A stretch of DNA of 5,719 nt, from positions 1 through 5,719 of the forward strand of contig QAMX01000001.1 of assembly GCA_003149835.1 (NCBI GenBank), given 5' to 3'. The notes under the pieces are model-generated. The model had not been told where the DNA came from. It worked only from the letters and a program-made list of their open reading frames with translations, and did not search any database. The DNA comes from Clostridiales bacterium. GTDB lineage: Bacteria; Bacillota; Clostridia; Oscillospirales; QAMX01. How positions within the stretch are numbered: the stretch's first letter is position 1; each line of letters opens with the position of its first letter. The translations under genes were made by a program, and so were the position numbers. Shown here piece after piece: positions 1 to 5,719 of the stretch.

Positions 1-236
1 TCCGGCCGCCGCAGGCCGGACGAGCCGCGCGCTTCCGCCCGGATTAGGATGAGTGTACCATATTTTATTCTGAAAATCAAGAATTGTCTGCAACAAATCG
101 TTTATAAAAGCAAGGCTGAGCCGACCGGAAAAACGCGGCGGAAGCGGCGCGAAAAGACGCGGCCGCATACGGAGAACAGGCTTGGCGCGATATCCGGCCG
201 CGGAAAAAGGAATTTGAAGATTTATGCGCAAAATCC
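1..236. other. Upstream spacer with no recognisable gene
   Basis: I see no supportable gene here. Bases 1-20 form an inverted repeat (7-bp arms 1-7 and 14-20, 6-base loop) that is not followed by a T-run, so it does not look like a terminator. The first + frame is open from base 1 to a TGA at 238-240. Its product is an arginine- and lysine-rich peptide unlike any family I know, it has no ribosome binding site before the ATG at 49, and its stop lies inside the -35 box of the rpsL promoter. The other two + frames close at 45-47 and 50-52, so the tail of an upstream gene could end there, but it is too short to identify. In many Firmicutes rpoC or an L7Ae-like gene lies just upstream of rpsL; neither can be recognised here. 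Base composition swings from GC-rich (1-48, 120-205) to AT-rich (50-115, 205-290). Confidence 0.5.
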
Positions 237-265
237 TTGACTTTTTTTATCTGTTGTGATATAAT
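237..265 (+). promoter_or_regulatory. Sigma-A promoter of the str operon
   Basis: The -35 box TTGACT (237-242) and the perfect -10 box TATAAT (260-265) are separated by exactly 17 bases. A TG at 257-258 gives an extended -10 (TGn before TATAAT). Transcription should begin near 272, leaving a leader of about 32 bases with the rpsL ribosome binding site at 292-297. The spacer begins with a T-run. So strong a promoter directly before rpsL implies that this operon is transcribed largely on its own and does not depend on read-through from an upstream rpoBC cluster. The start site itself is inferred. Confidence 0.9.
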
Positions 266-303
266 AATAAGCACTGATGTTTAAATGGGAAAGGAGGTGC
301 AAT

Positions 304-726
304 ATGCCAACATTCAATCAGCTCGTCAGAAAAGGGCGCGAAGCCTCGGTGTACAAGTCCACGGCTCCGGCGCTTCAGGTCGGCTTCAACTCGCTGCAAC
401 AGCGTCAGACCGACAAATCGTCCCCGCAAAAGCGCGGCGTCTGCACGGTCGTCACGACCAGAACCCCCAAGAAGCCGAACTCGGCTCTTCGGAAGGTCGC
501 GCGTGTCCGCCTGACAAACGGCTTCGAGGTCACGTCGTATATCCCGGGCATCGGCCACAATTTGCAGGAGCACTCGGTCGTTATGATCCGCGGCGGACGT
601 GTCAAGGACCTCCCTGGTGTGCGTTACCACATCATCCGCGGCGTCCTCGATACGCAGGGCATGGCCAACCGCAAGCAGGGCCGCTCCAAGTACGGCGCGA
701 AGCGCCCGAAGGCGGCCAAAAAGTAG
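304..726 (+). CDS. rpsL: 30S ribosomal protein S12
   Basis: S12 sits at the decoding centre of the small subunit, where it touches helices 27 and 44 of 16S rRNA and helps set accuracy. The 140-residue product matches S12 from end to end. It opens [11 protein letters not shown], carries [11 protein letters not shown] at residues 54-64, GHNLQEHSV at 84-92 and [14 protein letters not shown] at 96-109, and ends in a basic tail. Residues 25-38 contain the insertion found in Firmicute S12 and absent from E. coli. K56 and K101 correspond to E. coli K42 and K87, where streptomycin resistance changes arise. Both are wild type, so no such resistance is encoded here. D102 matches the aspartate methylthiolated by RimO in E. 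coli. The ATG at 304 is chosen over an in-frame ATG at 277 because S12 homology begins there and AGGAGG (292-297) lies 6 bases before it. It is the first gene after the operon promoter. Confidence 0.98.
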   Translation: MPTFNQLVRKGREASVYKSTAPALQVGFNSLQQRQTDKSSPQKRGVCTVVTTRTPKKPNSALRKVARVRLTNGFEVTSYIPGIGHNLQEHSVVMIRGGRVKDLPGVRYHIIRGVLDTQGMANRKQGRSKYGAKRPKAAKK

Positions 727-730
727 GCTC

Positions 731-885
731 GGGAACCGGGTCAAACACAGCGATTTGTTCCCAACAAGCGCGCGGCAACGGGGCAACCCCGCCGCGTCAT
801 CGCTTTGCAGGGGTGAATATATAAAAGGAAACGCCGCGGCTTTTCGCCGCATGGTTTTCCGCCGGCGGCGCGGTCTGCGCGGCCG
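731..885 (+). promoter_or_regulatory. Structured rpsL-rpsG intergenic RNA, candidate S7 autoregulatory site
   Basis: The 258 bases between rpsL and rpsG (727-984) carry no convincing gene but several inverted repeats. GGGAAC (731-736) can pair with GTTCCC (757-762). AGCGAT (749-754) can pair with ATCGCT (799-804), enclosing a stem of CGCGGC (771-776) with GCCGCG (791-796) topped by GGGG/CCCC around a CAA loop. The first pairing competes with, or knots into, the second. Two more hairpins follow: GCGGC-TTTTC-GCCGC (836-850), and one at 863-885 with two 4-bp GC blocks split by a G-G mismatch. No T-run follows any of them, so termination is unlikely. In E. coli, S7 represses its own translation by binding the rpsL-rpsG gap, so an equivalent role is plausible here. 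That role is inference: I have not matched the E. coli or 16S S7-binding structure. GC-rich DNA also forms short hairpins by chance. Confidence 0.35.
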
Positions 886-969
886 AACTGTATATTTCCT
901 CGGATGCAAGGCGCGTACGGGGGCTGAAAAATGCCTTCGAGTACCTGTGAAATCATTTTATTTTGAATG

Positions 970-977
970 AAGGAGGG
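970..977 (+). promoter_or_regulatory. Ribosome binding site that fixes the GTG start of rpsG
   Basis: AAGGAGGG lies 7 bases before the GTG at 985. An in-frame ATG at 967 overlaps this site and so cannot be served by it. The site therefore decides in favour of the GTG start, as does the S7 N-terminus PRRGSVPKR directly after it. Confidence 0.9.
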
Positions 978-984
978 AAGATTT

Positions 985-1455
985 GTGCCAAGAAGAGGAA
1001 GTGTACCCAAGCGGGAAGTTCTGGCTGACCCGCTTTACAACTCTGTTGTCGTCACAAAACTGATCAACGGTATTATGTACGACGGTAAAAAGGGCGTCGC
1101 ACAGCAGATCGTCTATGACGCGTTTGCCGCGGTCGAGGAAAAGACCGGCAAGCCGGCGCTCGAGGTTTTCCAGGCTGCTCTGGAAAACATCATGCCGGTT
1201 CTCGAGGTCAAGGCGCGCCGTCTGGGCGGCGCGACGTATCAGGTGCCGATCGAGGTGCGTCCGGAGCGCCGGAACACGCTCGGCATCCGCTGGCTCGTCA
1301 ATTTCTCGCGTACGCGCGGCGAACGGACAATGGCCCAGCGTCTGGCGGCGGAGATCATTGACGCGTCCAACAACACCGGTAACGCCGTAAAGCGCCGTGA
1401 AGACACGCATAAGATGGCAGAAGCCAACAAGGCGTTCGCGCATTACCGCTGGTAA
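985..1455 (+). CDS. rpsG: 30S ribosomal protein S7
   Basis: S7 is a primary binding protein that starts assembly of the 3' major domain (head) of the 30S subunit, and it lines the E site and mRNA exit. The product is 156 residues, the same length as Bacillus subtilis S7. It begins PRRGSVPKR and holds the helical core from about 20 to 75. [20 protein letters not shown] at 77-96 is the beta-hairpin that reaches toward E-site t[19 protein letters not shown] follows at 106-121, and the protein ends AFAHYRW. Translation starts at GTG, and the ribosome binding site AAGGAGGG (970-977) is well placed for it. No residue looks out of place. The gene is 258 bases from rpsL, too far for translational coupling, but only 35 bases before fusA. 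In E. coli this protein is the translational repressor of the operon. Confidence 0.98.
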   Translation: MPRRGSVPKREVLADPLYNSVVVTKLINGIMYDGKKGVAQQIVYDAFAAVEEKTGKPALEVFQAALENIMPVLEVKARRLGGATYQVPIEVRPERRNTLGIRWLVNFSRTRGERTMAQRLAAEIIDASNNTGNAVKRREDTHKMAEANKAFAHYRW

Positions 1456-1490
1456 GCCGTCTGCCGTAAAAACGATGTAAGGAGCAAGAT

Positions 1491-3575
<2,085 letters not shown>

Positions 3576-3604
3576 ATTGAGCGCAGGAAAAAACAAGAAA
3601 ACTA

Positions 3605-3633
3605 TTGCAAAATCCGTTGTAATGGTGTAGAAT
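3605..3633 (+). promoter_or_regulatory. Internal sigma-A promoter of tuf
   Basis: TTGCAA (3605-3610) and TAGAAT (3628-3633) are separated by 17 bases in a distinctly AT-rich stretch between two GC-rich genes. Transcription should begin near 3640, giving a leader of roughly 36 bases. No hairpin with a T-run lies between fusA and this point, so tuf should be made both from the operon promoter and from this one. A dedicated tuf promoter fits the high demand for EF-Tu. The assignment rests on sequence match alone. Confidence 0.75.
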
Positions 3634-3659
3634 ACTATTATATTGAAAAGTCAAACAAG

Positions 3660-3665
3660 AGGAGG
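3660..3665 (+). promoter_or_regulatory. Ribosome binding site that fixes the tuf start
   Basis: AGGAGG ends 10 bases before the ATG at 3676. An upstream in-frame TTG at 3643 lies before this site and close to the inferred transcription start. The ATG is therefore the start, and the EF-Tu N-terminus [12 protein letters not shown] begins there. Confidence 0.85.
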
Positions 3666-3675
3666 CTACAATTCA

Positions 3676-4884
3676 ATGGCAAAGGCTAAATTTGAAAGAA
3701 ACAAACCCCACGTCAATATTGGTACCATTGGCCACGTCGACCACGGCAAGACCACGCTGACCGCCGCGATCACGAAGGTTCTGGCTCTGCAGGATCCGAC
3801 GCACGCTGCGTTCACCGCGTATGATCAGATCGACAAGGCGCCCGAAGAGAAGGCCCGCGGCATCACGATCAACACCGCGCACGTCGAGTATCAGACCGAT
3901 ACCCGTCACTATGCGCACGTCGACTGCCCGGGGCACGCCGACTATATCAAGAACATGATCACCGGCGCGGCGCAGATGGACGGCGCGATCCTCGTTATCG
4001 CGGCGACCGACGGCGTTATGGCGCAGACGTATGAGCACATTCTGCTCGCCCGTCAGGTCGGCGTTCCGGCCATCGTCGTGTTCATGAACAAGTGCGACGC
4101 GGTTGACGATCCCGAACTGCTCGAACTCGTCGAGATGGAAATCCGCGACGCTCTGAACAAGTATGAGTTCCCGGGCGACGATATCCCGATCATCCAGGGC
4201 TCCGCGCTTGTCGCGCTCGAATGCACCTCGACCGATCCGAACGCGCCGGAGTACGCGCCGATCGTTGAGCTGATGAAAAATGTCGACAGCTACATTCCGA
4301 CGCCGGCCCGCAAGGCGGATCTGCCGTTCCTGATGCCGGTCGAGGACGTTATGACGATCACCGGCCGCGGCACCGTCGCGACGGGCAGAGTCGAGCGCGG
4401 CCAGCTCAAACTCTCCGAAGAAGTTGAAATCGTCGGTCTGCACGACGAATCCAAGAAGACCGTCGTCACCGGTATCGAGATGTTCAGAAAGCTCCTCGAC
4501 TACGCCGAGGCGGGCGACAACATCGGTACGCTGCTCCGCGGCGTTCAGAGAAACGAGATCGAGCGCGGTCAGGTTCTTGCCAAGCCCGGTTCGATCAAGC
4601 CGGTTACGAAGTTCGAGGGTCAGGTTTACGTTCTGACCAAGGAAGAAGGCGGCCGTCACACGCCGTTCCTCTCCAACTACCGTCCGCAGTTCTATTTCCG
4701 CACCACCGACGTCACGGGCGTTATCACGCTTCCCGAAGGCGTTGAGATGTGCATGCCGGGCGACCACGTCACGATGAAGATCGAGCTCATTAAGCCGATC
4801 GCGATCGAAGAGGGTCTCCGCTTCGCTATCCGTGAAGGCGGCAGAACGGTCGGCTCCGGCGCCGTTACGGCGGTTCTCGACTAA
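3676..4884 (+). CDS. tuf: Translation elongation factor Tu (EF-Tu)
   Basis: EF-Tu is the abundant cytoplasmic GTPase that brings aminoacyl-tRNA to the ribosomal A site. The product is 402 residues, slightly longer than the 394 of E. coli. The G domain shows GHVDHGKT at 19-26, [12 protein letters not shown] at 61-72, DCPGH at 83-87 with the catalytic histidine H87, NKCD at 138-141 and GSAL at 175-178. Domains 2 and 3 follow, with [13 protein letters not shown] at 230-242, GGRHTPF at 325-331, [14 protein letters not shown] at 335-348 and [10 protein letters not shown] at 386-395. Two departures stand out. Residues 112-121 read [10 protein letters not shown] where the usual form is DGPMPQTREH, so Y119 replaces a usual arginine or lysine. 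A few extra residues sit near 38-49 and 183-195. Q127 and Y163, matching E. coli positions linked to kirromycin resistance, are unchanged. The gene has its own promoter and ends 10 bases before a strong terminator. Many bacteria carry a second tuf; this window cannot show whether this one does. Confidence 0.97.
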   Translation: MAKAKFERNKPHVNIGTIGHVDHGKTTLTAAITKVLALQDPTHAAFTAYDQIDKAPEEKARGITINTAHVEYQTDTRHYAHVDCPGHADYIKNMITGAAQMDGAILVIAATDGVMAQTYEHILLARQVGVPAIVVFMNKCDAVDDPELLELVEMEIRDALNKYEFPGDDIPIIQGSALVALECTSTDPNAPEYAPIVELMKNVDSYIPTPARKADLPFLMPVEDVMTITGRGTVATGRVERGQLKLSEEVEIVGLHDESKKTVVTGIEMFRKLLDYAEAGDNIGTLLRGVQRNEIERGQVLAKPGSIKPVTKFEGQVYVLTKEEGGRHTPFLSNYRPQFYFRTTDVTGVITLPEGVEMCMPGDHVTMKIELIKPIAIEEGLRFAIREGGRTVGSGAVTAVLD

Positions 4885-4894
4885 TTAGCGGTTG

Positions 4895-4932
4895 AACAGA
4901 GGAGATGGTTTTCCGTCTCCTCTGTTTTTTTT
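4895..4932 (+). terminator. Intrinsic terminator of the str operon
   Basis: A 14-bp stem (4895-4908 with 4913-4926, one T-G wobble at 4906/4915) closes on a TTTT loop and runs into eight T at 4925-4932. The stem begins 10 bases after the tuf stop codon. The opposite strand has no comparable T-run, so it acts on + strand transcripts only. It should end the rpsL-rpsG-fusA-tuf transcript and isolate the downstream genes. Confidence 0.95.
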
Positions 4933-4980
4933 CGCCCGAACCTGATTTCAGGCAGGCGCGTAGGAGTGCCCGCGGGCGAA
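4931..4980. repeat. Nested inverted repeats after the terminator
   Basis: TTCGCCCG (4931-4938) is the exact reverse complement of CGGGCGAA (4973-4980). Between them lie CCTGA-TT-TCAGG (4941-4952) and the palindrome GCCCGCGGGC (4968-4977), whose 3' half overlaps the outer arm. The gap from 4933 to 5114 otherwise holds no gene. The best -35-like match is TTGACC at 5012-5017, and it has no acceptable -10 box 15-19 bases downstream, so the promoter for the next gene is not evident. The repeats may be a protein-binding site, an RNA fold or chance in GC-rich DNA. Confidence 0.4.
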
Positions 4981-5114
4981 TATTCCGCATGAAGCGTTTT
5001 TCAGAACCGGCTTGACCGCCGTTTGTCTGCTCTCCGAATCCGATGCGCCCTCGGCGTGCCGGATGAGGGTTGAAAAGCGCGGCGGAACCGGAAGCGAGGA
5101 AAGGGAATTTTACG

Positions 5115-5318
5115 ATGCCGAAACGCTGTATCAGATTGATTCTCGGGGTTGTATTCGGCGTGGTCGCCGCCTACTATGTGGGCGCGATGATCAATTTTCT
5201 GCCTTTTGTAGCCGATGATCTGGCCATCAGCGCCATCGGTTTTGGCGCCTTGATCGTCAGCGCGGTTATCGCCGTTTGCAGCTGCGTCATCATCATGGAA
5301 ATACGAAACAGAAAATAA
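5115..5318 (+). CDS. Small two-helix membrane protein of unknown function
   Basis: I do not recognise this family. The 67-residue product starts MPKRCIRLI and has two hydrophobic segments, about residues 8-29 and 38-61, joined by a short acidic loop with D34 and D35. Positive residues cluster at both ends (KRCIR at 3-7, RNRK at 64-67). By the positive-inside rule both termini should be cytoplasmic, with the acidic loop outside. TM1 is glycine- and alanine-rich (GVVFGVVAAYYVGA), which suggests helix packing. The ATG at 5115 is preferred because AAGGG (5101-5105) and GAGGA (5096-5100) lie just upstream; a TTG at 5070 in the same frame would add 15 hydrophilic residues. Codon third positions are GC-rich like those of its neighbours. 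It lies between the tuf terminator and the thiamine pyrophosphokinase gene. A role in thiamine uptake is conceivable only from position and is not supported by any motif. Confidence 0.7.
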   Translation: MPKRCIRLILGVVFGVVAAYYVGAMINFLPFVADDLAISAIGFGALIVSAVIAVCSCVIIMEIRNRK

Positions 5319-5393
5319 CCCGTCGCGAGGGCCTGATCGTTTCCGCCGGTGGCCGAATAGGGGCGACCGGCAGGCCGGCGCCTCCGCGACGGG
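5319..5393 (+). repeat. Inverted repeat directly after the membrane-protein stop codon
   Basis: CCCGTCGCG (5319-5327) is the exact reverse complement of CGCGACGGG (5385-5393), and AGG/CCT can extend the stem past a one-base bulge. Inside it GCCGGT (5345-5350) pairs with ACCGGC (5366-5371). The left arm starts at the first base after the TAA stop. No T-run follows, so it is not an intrinsic terminator. It might protect the upstream message, bind a factor or affect read-through into the next gene. It lacks the conserved core of a TPP riboswitch. Confidence 0.5.
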
Positions 5394-5403
5394 ATTCAGC
5401 CGA

Positions 5404-5441
5404 CAAGCCGATCGTACCCTGCCTGCGGTCAGGCGGCTTTG
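5404..5441 (+). repeat. Hairpin upstream of the thiamine pyrophosphokinase gene
   Basis: GCCTG-CGGT-CAGGC (5421-5434) forms a 5-bp stem with a four-base loop. Flanking it, AAGCCG (5405-5410) can pair with CGGCTT (5434-5439), sharing one base with the inner stem. It ends a few bases before the ribosome binding site at 5447-5453, close enough to influence translation starts. The hairpin is small and could be incidental. Confidence 0.3.
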
Positions 5442-5462
5442 CGGATAAAGGAGCGAGAATCG

Positions 5463-5719
5463 ATGTCTGTTCCCACAACGGAACCGGTCTGCTATATCGT
5501 CGGCGCGGGCGAGTGCGGCGGACTGAACTTTTCTAAAACAACAGGCGACCTCGTCATCGCCGCCGACGGCGGCCTGACGTATCTGGAACGCGAGGGCATA
5601 GCGCCCGACCTCGTCCTCGGCGATTTTGACTCTCTGGAAGGGGATAGACCGAGCGGAAACGTGTTGGCCTATCCGTCGGAAAAAGACGAGACGGATATGT
5701 TTCTCGCCGTGCGCTATGC
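5463..5719 (+). CDS. thiN: Thiamine pyrophosphokinase, 5' part, cut by the window end
   Basis: This enzyme transfers pyrophosphate from ATP to thiamine, giving the cofactor thiamine pyrophosphate in the cytoplasm. The 85 codons present cover the N-terminal catalytic half. They show YIVGAGE at 11-17, the AADGG signature at 33-37, APDLVLGDFDS at 47-57 with the metal-binding acidic residues of the family, and PSEKDETDMFLAV at 71-83, the K-D-x-T-D motif that marks this family. The order and spacing match the bacterial ThiN/YloS group. The ATG at 5463 has AAAGGAG (5447-5453) 9 bases upstream. No stop occurs before the window end, and about 120-130 residues with the C-terminal thiamine-binding domain should follow. 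It probably shares a transcript with the small membrane protein, since no terminator lies between them. In B. subtilis the gene sits near rsgA and rpe, so its place after tuf is a different arrangement. Confidence 0.92.
   Translation, partial: MSVPTTEPVCYIVGAGECGGLNFSKTTGDLVIAADGGLTYLEREGIAPDLVLGDFDSLEGDRPSGNVLAYPSEKDETDMFLAVRY

Noticed and set aside
1..240. Open + frame from the window edge to a TGA at 238-240, including an ATG at 49
   Set aside because: The product is a basic peptide of no known family, it has no ribosome binding site at 49, and the stop falls inside the -35 box of the rpsL promoter.
277..303. Upstream ATG extending rpsL by nine residues
   Set aside because: S12 homology starts at 304 and AGGAGG at 292-297 lies inside the extension, correctly placed for the ATG at 304.
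936..964. Possible promoter just before rpsG (TTCGAG and TATTTT, 17 bases apart)
   Set aside because: The -35 box matches consensus at only two of six positions. The AT-rich patch alone is not enough.
851..970. Possible 39-residue basic peptide in the rpsL-rpsG gap, ending at TGA 968-970
   Set aside because: It has no well-placed ribosome binding site, it overlaps the GC-rich hairpin at 863-885, and its arginine-rich makeup is what GC-rich noncoding DNA yields.
3673..4767. 364-residue open frame antisense to tuf
   Set aside because: Same reason: it mirrors the codon bias of tuf and shows no recognisable domain.
5012..5040. TTGACC as a -35 box for the small membrane gene
   Set aside because: The best partner, CCGAAT at 5034-5039, lacks the key T1 and A2 of a -10 box. 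I could not call a promoter here.
5319..5462. TPP riboswitch before thiN
   Set aside because: Only a lone CCTGATC (5332-5338) recalls the THI element. The CTGAGA box and the rest of the conserved core are missing.

Overview
This window is a bacterial str operon (rpsL, rpsG, fusA, tuf) followed by a strong terminator, a small membrane-protein gene and the start of a thiamine pyrophosphokinase gene. All genes are on the + strand. The sequence suggests a moderately GC-rich Firmicute, most likely in Clostridia (an Oscillospiraceae-like lineage is my guess). S12 carries the roughly 14-residue insertion after PAL that Bacillus and Clostridium S12 have and E. coli lacks. S7 has the 156-residue length of Bacillus S7, every gene has a near-perfect AGGAGG-type ribosome binding site, and codons favour G or C in the third position. 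Species-level assignment is not possible from this sequence alone.

Layout. Bases 1-236 hold no gene I can recognise. A near-consensus sigma-A promoter (237-265) then starts the operon: rpsL (304-726), an unusually long 258-base gap full of inverted repeats, rpsG with a GTG start (985-1455), a 35-base gap, fusA (1491-3575), a 100-base AT-rich gap with its own promoter (3605-3633), tuf (3676-4884) and a 14-bp stem terminator with eight T (4895-4932). After the terminator come a 182-base stretch with inverted repeats, a 67-residue two-helix membrane protein of unknown function (5115-5318), a structured 144-base gap, and the first 85 codons of a thiamine pyrophosphokinase (5463 to the window end).

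The four operon genes act together in translation. S12 guards decoding at the A site and S7 organises the 3' major domain of 16S rRNA near the E site. EF-Tu delivers aminoacyl-tRNA and EF-G drives translocation. The extra promoter before tuf fits the need for far more EF-Tu than ribosomes. The genes after the terminator look like a separate transcription unit with no functional tie to translation.

I found no mobile element, CRISPR array, toxin system or other clearly new system. The points most worth a second look are the structured rpsL-rpsG gap, the unusual EF-Tu segment at residues 112-121, the unknown small membrane protein, and the inverted repeats before the thiamine pyrophosphokinase gene.
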